This document shows positions 50,972 through 59,666 of a DNA stretch of 64,000 nt, piece by piece. The stretch is from JAXDMK01 sp963765955. Lineage in GTDB: Bacteria > Actinomycetota > Acidimicrobiia > Acidimicrobiales > AC-14. The translations under genes were made by a program, and so were the position numbers. The notes beneath the pieces are model-generated. The model was not told where the DNA came from. It made no database searches and saw only the letters and a list, made by a program, of their open reading frames with translations. The stretch spans positions 248,001 to 312,000 of the forward strand of contig CAVXYA010000010.1 in assembly GCA_963765955.1 (NCBI GenBank), given 5' to 3'. Position 1 is the stretch's first letter; the number at the start of each line of letters is the position of its first letter.

Positions 50972-52555
50972 GTGCCCACCCTGCGCTTGTTCGCGTCGGC
51001 CCGGGAAGCGGCGGGCACCGCCCGCACCGAGATCGAGGCCGGCACCGTCGCCGAGCTGCTGGAGGAGGCCCGCCGGCTGTTCGGCGACCGCTTCGGACGG
51101 GTCCTCGATACGTCCCGGATCTGGGTGAACGGGCAACCGGCGGAGCTGGACACGGCGATCTCCGGCCACGACACGGTCGCCGTCCTCCCGCCCGTGTCCG
51201 GCGGGTCGAACCCCGGCGTTGGCACGGCCCGGGTGGAGCCCCGCCCGCCCGCCCCCACCCCGCCGGCGACGACGCCGGTCGCCCCGAGTGAGGTGTCCCT
51301 GTCCGGTGAGTCGCCGGACTTTGGCGCGCCCGGGGCGCCAGGCGCCCATGACGCGCCAAAGACCGGTGCCACGAGCCCCCCGGGTGAGGCTCCGGGAGGG
51401 ACCGGCACAGCCGGGGAGCTTGCCGATCCCCCACCGCCCGAGGCCCTGGGGTCGACCGGGCCCGAGGCGCGCCGGCCCGCCCGGCCTCCTCGACGTCTGC
51501 GCCTCGTGCCCCCACCGCCCCCGGACAACCCGTCCGCCGGCGACTGGCAGTCCTCCACCACCGATCATCCCGGCTCGATGGGACGCCTGGCCCTGGCGCC
51601 AATGGCCCTGCCCGACGCCCCGCCCGAATCGTCGCCCCACGCCTCCGCCCCGCCTCTCCCGGACCAGGCCGTCCCCGCGCCCGCCGCATCACCCGTGCCG
51701 TCGGCGCGGCCGGAGCCGGTCGCCGACGGCGAACCGTCGCTGGCCATGGCCGTCCCCGACACCGTCCCCGTCCCGACACCCACCCCTTCCGCCGAGCCCA
51801 AGCCGGCCGCACCGCTGGCCGTCGTCCACCACAGCACCCGTCCCCACGGGCGCCTGGGCGTGGCCTGGGCCATCGTCACCAGCGGGGCTCTGGTCGCGGG
51901 GGCCGGGTGGCTGTCCCTCTGGCTGGCCGTCATCGCCGTCGTAGCTGCGTCCCAGACGGCCTTCGTCTGGAAGAAGCGGGGCGAGCGGCCGCTGCCGGGC
52001 TTCGCCGCGGCCCTGGCCGCGGCCCTGCCGCTCACCGCCGCCACCGGGTTCGACCACATGAACATGGTCGTGGTGGGAGCCATCGTCCTCACCCTGACGG
52101 CCCGGGTGGTGTCGCCCACCAAGGCCCCGGGGCGGGACGTGGCCATCACCCTGATGATCGGCCTGGCGGTCGGCATGGCCGCCGCCGCGCCGGTGCTGCT
52201 GCGCTCGATCAACATCCCAGCCGCCCTGTACCTGCTCGCCTGCGCCGCCCTCTACGACGCCGGCGCCTATCTGGTGGGCACCGGCGCCTCCTCGGCGTGG
52301 GAGGGCCCGGCGGCCGGCGTGGCCGCCCTCATCCCCCTCACCATGCTGGCCGCGGTGGCGCTCGTCCCCCCCTTCCACGGTGGCTCGCCCCTGCTGCTGG
52401 GGGCCCTGGCCGCGGTGTTGGCCCCCTTCGGCCCGGTGGCCGGATCCGCCCTGCTCGGCGACCGGACCGCCTACGCCCCCGCCCTCCGCCGACTGGACTC
52501 CCTCCTCATCCTGGGCCCCATCTGGGCCTGGTGCGCAGCCGCCCTGCTCGTCTGA
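50972..52555 (+). CDS. MoaD/ThiS-like domain fused by a long linker to a CdsA-like membrane domain
   Basis: Residues 1-78 form a beta-grasp fold like MoaD (LRLFASAREAAGTARTEIEA; WVNGQPAELDTAISGHDTVA), but the chain does not end in the GlyGly used for thiocarboxylation. About 215 residues of Pro/Ala/Ser linker follow; part of it is encoded by palindromic element B. The C-terminal 230 residues hold about seven helices. APALRRLDSLLILGPIWAWC recalls the end of phosphatidate cytidylyltransferases, but the key charged residues are largely missing. The function is unknown; an independent MoaD role is unlikely. Confidence 0.6.
   Translation: MPTLRLFASAREAAGTARTEIEAGTVAELLEEARRLFGDRFGRVLDTSRIWVNGQPAELDTAISGHDTVAVLPPVSGGSNPGVGTARVEPRPPAPTPPATTPVAPSEVSLSGESPDFGAPGAPGAHDAPKTGATSPPGEAPGGTGTAGELADPPPPEALGSTGPEARRPARPPRRLRLVPPPPPDNPSAGDWQSSTTDHPGSMGRLALAPMALPDAPPESSPHASAPPLPDQAVPAPAASPVPSARPEPVADGEPSLAMAVPDTVPVPTPTPSAEPKPAAPLAVVHHSTRPHGRLGVAWAIVTSGALVAGAGWLSLWLAVIAVVAASQTAFVWKKRGERPLPGFAAALAAALPLTAATGFDHMNMVVVGAIVLTLTARVVSPTKAPGRDVAITLMIGLAVGMAAAAPVLLRSINIPAALYLLACAALYDAGAYLVGTGASSAWEGPAAGVAALIPLTMLAAVALVPPFHGGSPLLLGALAAVLAPFGPVAGSALLGDRTAYAPALRRLDSLLILGPIWAWCAAALLV
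51314..51366. repeat. REP-like palindromic element B inside a coding sequence
   Basis: 15-bp arms with one mismatch (CCGGACTTTGGCGCG / CGCGCCAAAGACCGG) flank a perfect inner palindrome GGGCGCC-A-GGCGCCC. It resembles element A at 27150 (shared CTT-GGCGCGCC arm and inner GGGCG stem). It lies in frame in the linker of the MoaD-fusion gene. Confidence 0.75.
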
Positions 52556-52579
52556 TCCTGCCTGGCGTGACCCGCCGGT

Positions 52580-53521
52580 CTAGGCGACGTCCTCCTCGAC
52601 GTCGACCGCGGTCAGTCCCACCCGCTTGACGGTCGAGAGCTGCCCGAGGCCGTCGCCCGAGTAGGTGCCGTAGGTGGGGGCCACGTCGGAGTACTCCCGC
52701 CCGACGGCGATGGTGAGGTAGCTCATCCCCACCTCCCGCCCGTGGGTGGGGTCGAAGGGGACCGCCACCGCGCCCGGCGGACTCGACCCATTGTCGCTGT
52801 GGGCGCGGGCTCCGCCCGGGTCGGGCACCAGCACCTCGACCCAGGCGTGGCTCCCGCCCTCGCCCAGGAGGTGGCCGGACACGTAGCGGGCGGGCAGGCC
52901 GCACAGCCGGCACAGGCACAGCATGATGTGGGCGTAGTCCTGGCACACCCCTTGCCCGAGGCCGTAGGCGCGGGCCGCGGTGGTGTCGATGTTGGTGACG
53001 TCGGGGCGGTAGCGCATCAGCCGGAACACCCAGGTATTGATGCGCCGGGCCAGGTCGACGCCCCTGTCCCCGCTGGCGGCCAGCCGGTGGGCGGCGTCCT
53101 CCAGGGCCTCGTTGGGCCAGGTGAGGGGGGACGGGTTCAGCAGCCGAGGGTCGTGGAGGGTGGCCGCGCTCACTCGGGTCGGACCCTGGGCCGCCACCCG
53201 CTGGGCGATCGCCCACGTCTCCAGCTCGATCACCTCGCCCACCCGGGCCGCCTCGACCTGGATCATCTGGTTGCCGAACCCGTCGACCCGCTTGGTGATG
53301 GTGGTGTCGGCCCCCCGGACCTCCACCCCGTGGTCGATCCGCACCTGGTCGCCGTGACGGACCGGGGGCACGACCATGAGCCGGTGCCGCAGGCGGTGGA
53401 TGGGCTTGTCGTAGACGTACGTCATCCGCTGGTGGAGGTAGAACCGGTTGCCCGTCACCCGGGTCCAGTCGAGGACCTGGTGGTCGATGAGGACGTGGTC
53501 CTGGCGGATGGGCACCGGCAT
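52580..53521 (-). CDS. Transglutaminase-like cysteine peptidase-family protein
   Basis: A 313-aa protein: an N-terminal beta domain (YDKPIHRLRHRLMVVPPVRH) typical of bacterial transglutaminase-like proteins, then the core with Cys in GLGQGVCQDYAHIM, His in EGGSHAWVEVLVPD and Asp in VPFDPTHGREVG. This is a complete catalytic triad. The role is probably proteolysis or amide hydrolysis. ATG 53521 is used; it is divergent from the Nfu/HEAT gene. Confidence 0.82.
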   Translation of the reverse strand: MPVPIRQDHVLIDHQVLDWTRVTGNRFYLHQRMTYVYDKPIHRLRHRLMVVPPVRHGDQVRIDHGVEVRGADTTITKRVDGFGNQMIQVEAARVGEVIELETWAIAQRVAAQGPTRVSAATLHDPRLLNPSPLTWPNEALEDAAHRLAASGDRGVDLARRINTWVFRLMRYRPDVTNIDTTAARAYGLGQGVCQDYAHIMLCLCRLCGLPARYVSGHLLGEGGSHAWVEVLVPDPGGARAHSDNGSSPPGAVAVPFDPTHGREVGMSYLTIAVGREYSDVAPTYGTYSGDGLGQLSTVKRVGLTAVDVEEDVA

Positions 53522-53617
53522 GCCCGGGATTCTGCACGCCAGGGACACCTTGGTGCGGGCCGTGCGGTCACCATCGCGTGAACTTCGCTTCCCGACGGCC
53601 CGGGTATCGTCGAATTC

Positions 53618-54813
53618 GTGCCGATGTCCGGGGCCGACCTGGATGAAGCCCGCCGGCTGGTGGTCGAGCGGAGCCTGGTGCGGGCCGCCTTCGACCTGAT
53701 CACCGTCGACGCCATGATGGCCCTGCCCTTCGAGTCCCTCGGGCCGACCAAGGCCCTGCTCAAGCGGTTCTTCTCGACCGATCCCTGGGGAACCGAGGAC
53801 GACGAGGCCCTGGCCGCCGCCGTCGGGCCGGGCGAGGGGACGTGGCGGCACGATCTCGACTCCGACGTCGTGCTCCGGTACGGCTGGGAGGACAACCGGT
53901 TCGGGGTGCGGGTGGAGAGGTCCGCCGGCTTCCGCGGCGAGCTCGGGTCGGCAGGCGAACCCGTGGAGCAACCTGCCGGCGACTCGCTGGCCGGCACCTT
54001 CGACGGGCCGGTGGTGCCGGAGGCCACGCCCAACCCCCGGTCGATCCGGTTCCAGGTCGGTCCCATCCATGGTGGGACCAGCCGGTGGTACGAGTCGGCG
54101 GCGGCGGCGGCCGACGACCCCGGCTCGGCTCGCCTCTTCGCCGAGTTCGAGGAGGTGGCCAACGTGCTGGTCGGGCCCGACTTCGTGGCCGTCGGCCTGC
54201 GCCGGGCGACGGACTGGGAACGGCTGCTGCGACCTATCCTGGCCGTGGTCACCGACGAGTTCGCCGACCCCGACGCCCCACCCGACAAGAGTGGGCCACG
54301 GGTGATGGGCGGACCCGCGGGCGCGGGCTCCCAGGCGGCGGCGCACCTCCGCCGTCTCCCCGGGCGGCGACCACCGGCGGACGGCGCCTCAGCCGGCTGG
54401 AGCGGGCGTGGGCCGACCTCGGCTCCCTCCACCCGGGGGCGTCCACCGACGACCTGGCCCAGGTGCGGGCGGCGGCGGCGGGCGACGACCCCGCCCGCCG
54501 CCAGGTGGCGGCCAGCCTGCTGGGCGAGGCCGATCCGGAGGTGGCGGCCGCCGACTGGGCCCGGCTGGTGGTCGATCCCGTCCGCTCCGTCCGCCGGGCC
54601 GCGGTCGACTCGGTGGTCGACGCCGGCCGGCCCGAGCTGCGACCCCTGCTGGAGACGGCCTTGGCCGACGCCGACGCCTGGGTCCGCTGGAAGGCGCTGC
54701 GGGGCCTGGCCGAGCTCGGCACCGGTCCCAGCCGGGAGTCGGTGTCGGGCCTGGCCGACGATCCCGACTTCCGGGTCCGCCTGGAGGTGGCCGCCGCCCT
54801 CCGCCAAATCTGA
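53618..54813 (+). CDS. Nfu N-terminal domain plus HEAT-repeat protein (CvfC/YpgR-like; apparent -1 frameshift)
   Basis: The middle part is an Nfu_N-type domain: NPRSIRFQVGPIHGGTSRWY and EVANVLVGPDFVAVGLRRAT. The C-terminal part has HEAT-like repeats (LVVDPVRSVRRAAVDSVVDA; DADAWVRWKALRGLAELG). This order recalls CvfC/YpgR proteins. The Fe-S scaffold Cys-x2-Cys of true NfuA is absent. One missing base near 54383 breaks the frame between the two parts. A second small Nfu_N protein is encoded at 63058. Confidence 0.65.
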
Positions 54814-54825
54814 TGCGCTCGGCGC

Positions 54826-55452
54826 CTACTCGCAGACCTGGGTGAAGATGGCGGTGACCGTGCCGGTGGCGGTGGTGTCCGACAGCGATCCCAGGATGGT
54901 GCGGTCGGGGCCGGCAAAGGAGATGGCGAAGTCCTTGCCCCCGAACTCGGGCGGCAAGCCGGGGATCTCCAGCCGCGAGCCGTAGGCGGCCTGCAGCTCG
55001 GCCACCGTCGACCCCAGCCCGATCCCCGCCTCCGTCTTCAACCCGAGGACGGGCGCCACGTTGTCGGGCGGGCGGACGTTGTAGGAGTCGAACGAGTCGC
55101 CGACGAACTGCAGCCGCAGCTCCTTCCACCGGACGGTGGTGACGTTCGGGCCGATCAGCTCGCAGCCCGCGCCCGACTCCTCGACGGGACCGAGCACGTC
55201 GTCGAGCGTGGACACGGTGGCGGACTTGGTCGCGCCGAACGTGACCGGGCCCACGCCGTCGTTGCGCAACACCAGCGCGGTCACGGCCGGCGCGGTGGTG
55301 GTCGAGCCCCCGCCAATCGTCGTGGCCGTCGCATCGCCGCCGACGGTCGTCACCACGCCCGACGAGACGTCGTCACCGTCGTCGTTGCACCCAGCCAGGA
55401 GCAGGGCCGCAACCGTCACCGCCAGAAGCACTCGAGTCCGCACGGCCGCCAT
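54826..55452 (-). CDS. Secreted lipoprotein, unknown function
   Basis: A lipoprotein (LAVTVAALLLAGCNDDGD) with a Thr-rich spacer and a folded C-terminal domain with Cys in GAGCELIGPNV and a terminal FTQVCE, perhaps a disulphide pair. The pattern FGATKSATVSTLDDVLG recurs in actinobacterial secreted proteins. It is convergent with the HEAT gene. Confidence 0.6.
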   Translation of the reverse strand: MAAVRTRVLLAVTVAALLLAGCNDDGDDVSSGVVTTVGGDATATTIGGGSTTTAPAVTALVLRNDGVGPVTFGATKSATVSTLDDVLGPVEESGAGCELIGPNVTTVRWKELRLQFVGDSFDSYNVRPPDNVAPVLGLKTEAGIGLGSTVAELQAAYGSRLEIPGLPPEFGGKDFAISFAGPDRTILGSLSDTTATGTVTAIFTQVCE

Positions 55453-55476
55453 CCTGCCAGCGTGACACCAGCCGCG

Positions 55477-55896
55477 CTAGGCCTTCTTGGTCTCCCAGAA
55501 GATCTTGTCGATGTCGGCGATGAGGGAGAGCAGCTTCTCGCCCGAGGCCGGGTCGACCGACGACTTGGTGGCGCCGGCCGCCTTGGTCGCGTCCCAGAAG
55601 AGCTGGTGCAGCTCGGGGTACTTCTCGAGGTGCGGGGGCTTGAAGTAGTCGGTCCACAGCACCCACAGGTGGTGCTTGACCAGGTCGGCCCGCTGCTCCT
55701 TGATACCGACGGCCCGCTCCCGGAACACGGCGTCGTCGGATCCCTGGTACTTCTCCTGGATGGCCTTGACCGACTCGGCCTCGATTCGGGCCTGGGCCGG
55801 GTCGTAGATCCCACACGGCAGGTCGCAGTGGGCGTGGACGACCGACAGCGGGCTGAGCCGGTCGACGAAAGCAGTCAGTCGGGCAAGGACAGGCAT
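55477..55896 (-). CDS. sodN: Nickel superoxide dismutase
   Basis: Dismutates superoxide with a nickel centre. The nickel hook is HCDLPCGIYDPAQARIEAES: mature His1 is residue 23, then Cys24 and Cys28. A 22-residue leader (ending SVVHA) would be removed by the SodX protease encoded next door. ATG 55896 is chosen by the ribosome site AAGGAG seven bases upstream and by the leader length; the longer frame to 55935 is not needed. The length of 139 aa with leader fits the family. Confidence 0.93.
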   Translation of the reverse strand: MPVLARLTAFVDRLSPLSVVHAHCDLPCGIYDPAQARIEAESVKAIQEKYQGSDDAVFRERAVGIKEQRADLVKHHLWVLWTDYFKPPHLEKYPELHQLFWDATKAAGATKSSVDPASGEKLLSLIADIDKIFWETKKA

Positions 55897-55913
55897 GCCT
55901 AGGCTCCTTCGTC

Positions 55914-56342
55914 TTGATTGGGTCTCCTTCGGCACACTACCGGCTGGTCGCAGGCGCCCTGACCGTTGTGATCGCCGCCGGGGTCGCCGCGTCCCTCGTG
56001 CGCCTCGTCCGGCGGGTCGAGGTCGACGGCGACAGCATGCGGCCCACTCTGCGTCCCGGCGACCGGCTGGTCGTCGTCGCCGGACGCCGGGCCCGAGTAG
56101 GTGACCTCGTCACCCTGCCCGACCCCCGGGCACCGTCCCGGCAGGTGGTCAAGCGGGTGATTACCCGCGACGGCGCCACGGTGATGGTGCGCGGCGACAA
56201 CCCCGACGCCAGCACCGACAGCCGCACCTTCGGACCGGTGCCGGCGGAGTCGATCGGAGGGCGGGTCGTGTACCGCTACCACCCCGCCGATCGACGGGGG
56301 AGGCCCCAGCGGGAGCGGTACGCTGGGGGAGATGTGGACTGA
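55914..56342 (+). CDS. sodX: Ni-SOD maturation protease (S26 family)
   Basis: A membrane-anchored signal-peptidase-like protease (142 aa) that exposes the nickel-binding His of SodN. After one helix (LVAGALTVVIAAGVAASLV) come the catalytic Ser in GDSMRPTLRPGD and Lys in RQVVKRVITRDG, with MVRGDNPDASTDSRTFGPV as the family C-terminal box. TTG 55914 lies only 17 bp from the divergent sodN start, so the two promoters overlap each other's coding regions. Confidence 0.87.
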   Translation: MIGSPSAHYRLVAGALTVVIAAGVAASLVRLVRRVEVDGDSMRPTLRPGDRLVVVAGRRARVGDLVTLPDPRAPSRQVVKRVITRDGATVMVRGDNPDASTDSRTFGPVPAESIGGRVVYRYHPADRRGRPQRERYAGGDVD

Positions 56343-56871
56343 CGAGGTCGATCGGGTGCTCGGGCCCGACCCGGTCGACGATTTGGGCTCGATCTCGGTC
56401 GCCGAGATCCGGTCCCAGCGCGACGAGTGCCGCCGGGTGGAGGACAAGGTGTCCTACCTCCGCCGGCTGGTGCAGGGCCGGCTCGACATCGTCGAGTCCG
56501 ATCTCCGCCGCCGGGCGGCGGGCACCAGCCCGTCCGACATGCCCAGCCTGGTGGAGCAGCTTCCCGGCATCCTGAGCGACCGGGTTCGGGGAACGGGTAC
56601 GGGCCCCGGCCGGCTCCCTACGTCGTTCCTCCCGCCCGACGACGACGACCTGCTGGCCGAGCTCGACGAAGTGGCCTCGCCCGGCGCCCTCGACTCGCTG
56701 TCCACCCTCTCCGACGACGAAGTGCAGGCCCTGGCCACTCGCTACCAGGAGCTGGAGCAGCGGGTGTCGGAGCGGCGGCGGGCCCTTTTCTCCCGCATCG
56801 ACGCCCTTCAGGCCGAGCTGGCCCGCCGGTACAAGACCGGCGAGGCCACCGTCGGTCCCGTTCTCGGCTGA
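56332..56871 (+). CDS. rsiG: RsiG-like c-di-GMP-binding anti-sigma factor
   Basis: A 179-aa mostly helical protein. The motif E(x3)S(x2)R(x3)Q(x3)D, known to bind c-di-GMP in Streptomyces RsiG, is complete at Glu37, Ser41, Arg44, Gln48 and Asp52. A second copy at Glu142, Ser146, Arg149 and Asp157 has Phe153 in place of Gln. A flexible middle separates the helices. In Streptomyces, RsiG with c-di-GMP sequesters the sporulation sigma factor WhiG; no whiG is in the window. The gene overlaps sodX by 11 bp. Confidence 0.78.
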   Translation: MWTDEVDRVLGPDPVDDLGSISVAEIRSQRDECRRVEDKVSYLRRLVQGRLDIVESDLRRRAAGTSPSDMPSLVEQLPGILSDRVRGTGTGPGRLPTSFLPPDDDDLLAELDEVASPGALDSLSTLSDDEVQALATRYQELEQRVSERRRALFSRIDALQAELARRYKTGEATVGPVLG

Positions 56872-56930
56872 CCGGCGGAAACCCGACAGACCGCTCAAGG
56901 TCGGCGCCGGCCAGGCCGATCACGGCCAAT

Positions 56931-57653
56931 GTGGCCCGGAGATCGATTCTCAACTCACTTGTCGCGGTCGTCGCCATCCTGCTGACCAGCGCCATGGCCG
57001 CAGTGGCCGTCGTCGGCACCGAGCCCTCCGAGTCGACGCCCGAGCTCGTCACCACCCAGTACGACAACCAGGCTTCGGTCAGGGTCGACGTGAGCGAGCT
57101 GGGCCAGCCGATGTCCGCTCTCGACGCCACGCCGGTCTCGCCCCGGCCCTCCGTCGCCGTCCCCACCCCGCCCGTCGAGACCACCCTTCCCCCTCCGACG
57201 ACGGGCCCGCTCGACGGCGCTTCCGTCACCACCGTCACCGTCCCGCCGGTGCCCCCGGCCCCGACTGCGCCTCCGGTGGCGCCGGTGGCGCCGGTCGTGA
57301 ACCCGTCCTCGTGGAGCACGGAGGCCGAGGGTGTCACCGTCACCGCCAGCATCCAACCGGCGCAGCCCCGGGTGGGCGACACGGTGACGATCTCCTACAC
57401 GACCCAGGGCGCGGGCGACTTCTGCTGCTGGGCCTTCGTCTACGTGGACGGGACGATCGTCGGCCAGAACTCCATGCCCCAGGGGCCGTGCCCGGTCGCC
57501 CCCCTCACCTCCGGCCGTGCGACTGTGGTGGTCTCCGAGCCGGGGCCGTTCACGTTCCAGGTGCAGGGCAGCCGGATGGAGCACTTCTGCTTCGGACCTC
57601 CGGTCTTCTACGCCGCCAACCTGTTCGCCACCTTCGACGTGCGCCCCGCCTAG
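56931..57653 (+). CDS. Secreted/anchored protein with Pro-rich linker and Cys-containing beta domain
   Basis: GTG 56931 begins a signal anchor (LNSLVAVVAILLTSAMAAVA). A Thr/Val/Pro linker of about 80 residues leads to a C-terminal Ig-like domain (VTVTASIQPAQPRVGDTVTI) with several Cys (DFCCWAFVYVDG; QGPCPVAPL; HFCFGPP) likely in disulphides. The function is unknown. It follows rsiG and is convergent with ispF. Confidence 0.6.
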   Translation: MARRSILNSLVAVVAILLTSAMAAVAVVGTEPSESTPELVTTQYDNQASVRVDVSELGQPMSALDATPVSPRPSVAVPTPPVETTLPPPTTGPLDGASVTTVTVPPVPPAPTAPPVAPVAPVVNPSSWSTEAEGVTVTASIQPAQPRVGDTVTISYTTQGAGDFCCWAFVYVDGTIVGQNSMPQGPCPVAPLTSGRATVVVSEPGPFTFQVQGSRMEHFCFGPPVFYAANLFATFDVRPA

Positions 57654-57656
57654 GGA

Positions 57657-58130
57657 TCAGCGTTCGAGCACGGCCACCGCCCAGCACGCCACCCCTTCAC
57701 CGCGACCGAGGGCACCCAGCCCCTCCGCCCGGCGGGCCTTGACCGTCACGGGAGCCCCGACCACCGCCGACAGCCGGTCCTCCATGGCCGCCCGGTGGGG
57801 GGCCAGGCGGGGTGCCTCCAGCACCACCGAGCAGTCGACGTTGCCGACGGTCCAGCCCCCGCCGGCCACCATGGCCACCACCTCGGCCAGCAGCCGGGTG
57901 CTGTCGACGCCCTGCCAGCGGGGGTCGGTGTCGGGGAAATGCCGACCCAGGTCGCCGAGGCCGGACGCCCCCAGGAGGGCCTCGGCGACCGCGTGGACCA
58001 CGACATCGGCGTCGCTGTGCCCGGCCAGCCCCCGTTCGCCCTCCAGCGTGATCCCGCCCAGCACCAGCACCCGGCCGGGATCGTCGCTGAAGGGATGGAC
58101 GTCGAAACCCAGCCCCACCCGCGTGCTCAT
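57657..58130 (-). CDS. ispF: 2-C-methyl-D-erythritol 2,4-cyclodiphosphate synthase
   Basis: MEP-pathway enzyme forming the cyclic diphosphate. RVGLGFDVHPFSDDP supplies the metal Asp/His, GLAGHSDADVVVHAVAEALL the second set, and GDLGRHFPDTDPRWQGVDST the family loop. The length of 157 aa is normal. The ATG overlaps the stop of ispD. Confidence 0.95.
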   Translation of the reverse strand: MSTRVGLGFDVHPFSDDPGRVLVLGGITLEGERGLAGHSDADVVVHAVAEALLGASGLGDLGRHFPDTDPRWQGVDSTRLLAEVVAMVAGGGWTVGNVDCSVVLEAPRLAPHRAAMEDRLSAVVGAPVTVKARRAEGLGALGRGEGVACWAVAVLER

Positions 58131-58798
58131 GGGTCGGTCGCTCGGCCGGGGAGGCCCTCAGCCAGGAGGGCCCGAGCCACGGTCAGGTCGTCGGGGGACG
58201 TGAGCTTCAGGTTGCGGGGATCGCCCTCCACCACGACCACCGCGCCCCCGAGCGCCTCCACCAGGGCGGCGTCGTCGGTTGCTTCGGGATCGCCGGCGTG
58301 GGCTTGGCGCAGGACCCCGGCTCGGAACGCCTGCGGCGTCTGCACCCCCACCAGATCGGACCGGTCGACCGTCGCCACCACCCGCCCGTCCTTCACCCGC
58401 TTGACGGTGTCGGCGACCGGGACACCCGGCACGGCGGCGTCGGCCCCCGCCCGGATGGCCGCCACCACCCGGTGGAAGAGCTCGGCCCCGGCCAGCGGTC
58501 GGGCGGCGTCGTGGACCACGACGATCTCGGCGTCGGCCGGCACCGCGGCCAGCCCGGCCCGGACCGACCCCGACCGGGTGGCGCCCCCGGCCACCGTCCC
58601 CCGCGCCGACTCGTGGTGCGCTGACTCTCCAGCCAGCCGGTCGGCCGGCACCACCGCGACGACCCCGTCGCACGCGGCCCGGGCCGCGGCCAGCGACCAG
58701 TCGAGCACCCGGCGGCCGTGGAGGTCCTCGAACTGCTTGGGCCCGCCGAAGCGCCGGCCACCTCCGCCTGCCACCACGATCGCCCACACACCTCCCAC
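58127..58798 (-). CDS. ispD: 2-C-methyl-D-erythritol 4-phosphate cytidylyltransferase
   Basis: MEP-pathway enzyme transferring CMP. The nucleotide loop is VVAGGGGRRFGGPKQFEDLH, then VVVHDAARPLAGAELFHRVV, AADAAVPGVPVADTVKR-type strand, and VQTPQAFRAGVLRQAH. GTG 58798 is used; GTG 58789 is nearly as good. ispF follows with overlap, and ispE is divergent at 58895, so all three middle-pathway genes are together. Confidence 0.92.
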   Translation of the reverse strand: MGGVWAIVVAGGGGRRFGGPKQFEDLHGRRVLDWSLAAARAACDGVVAVVPADRLAGESAHHESARGTVAGGATRSGSVRAGLAAVPADAEIVVVHDAARPLAGAELFHRVVAAIRAGADAAVPGVPVADTVKRVKDGRVVATVDRSDLVGVQTPQAFRAGVLRQAHAGDPEATDDAALVEALGGAVVVVEGDPRNLKLTSPDDLTVARALLAEGLPGRATDP

Positions 58799-58894
58799 GG
58801 AGTGGGCGAGCCTAAGGCCTCCAATTCCCCGATGCGACTGGCCTGGCGGCGACCGCATCCGCCGAGACGGCCCGGGCGTCCCTAGTATCCGCCC

Positions 58895-59653
58895 GTGACC
58901 ACCGGGCCGCCGACCATCCACCGGGCGCCGGCCAAGCTCACCCTTTGCCTGCGGGTGACGGGGATCAGGGACGACGGCCACCATCTCATCGACGCCGAGA
59001 TGGTCACGATCGACCTCGCCGACGACCTCGCCTTCTCCGAGGGTGACGGCCTGGAGGTCGACGTGGTGGGCGCGGCCGCCCCCGTCCCCACCGACGACTC
59101 CAACCTGGTGCGGCGGGCCTTGCGGGCGGTGGGGGCCACCGCCCACGTCCGGCTCACCAAGCGCATCCCGGCCGGCGGGGGCCTGGGGGGAGGCTCGGCC
59201 GACGCCGCCGCCGTGCTCCGGTGGGCGGGGGTGACCGACCTGGGGGTGGCCGCCGCCCTCGGCGCCGACGTCCCGTTCTGCCTGGTCGCGGGGCGGGCCC
59301 GGGTGACGGGCGTGGGCGAGGTGGTCGACCCGCTGCCGTGGGTGCCCCGCACGTACACCCTCCTCACCCCGCCGTTCGGCGTCTCCACGCCCGCCGTGTA
59401 CCTGGCGTGGGACGAGCTCGGTGGGCCCTCCGCCCCCGGCCCCAACGACCTCGAACCGGCCGCCCTGACCGTCGAGCCCCGCCTCCGGGAATGGCGGGAT
59501 CGGCTGGGCGAGGCCACCGGGGCCACCCCGGTGCTGGCCGGCAGCGGCTCCACCTGGTTCGTCGAAGGGGCCTATCCCGGCCCGGGGCTGCTCGTCGTCC
59601 ACACGGAACAGGCCCCGAATCTTGTGGATAAGGAAGGTTCGGGGGCTGGGTAG
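58895..59653 (+). CDS. ispE: 4-diphosphocytidyl-2-C-methyl-D-erythritol kinase
   Basis: GHMP kinase of the MEP pathway (252 aa). APAKLTLCLRVTGIRDDGHH is the N-terminal motif and KRIPAGGGLGGGSADAAAVL the ATP loop. ADVPFCLVAGRARVTGVGE follows, and the C-terminal VLAGSGSTWFVEG is motif 3. It is slightly short at the C-terminus. Mycothiol glycosyltransferase mshA follows 13 bp later. Confidence 0.92.
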   Translation: MTTGPPTIHRAPAKLTLCLRVTGIRDDGHHLIDAEMVTIDLADDLAFSEGDGLEVDVVGAAAPVPTDDSNLVRRALRAVGATAHVRLTKRIPAGGGLGGGSADAAAVLRWAGVTDLGVAAALGADVPFCLVAGRARVTGVGEVVDPLPWVPRTYTLLTPPFGVSTPAVYLAWDELGGPSAPGPNDLEPAALTVEPRLREWRDRLGEATGATPVLAGSGSTWFVEGAYPGPGLLVVHTEQAPNLVDKEGSGAG

Positions 59654-59666
59654 GGTTTCACTCGTC

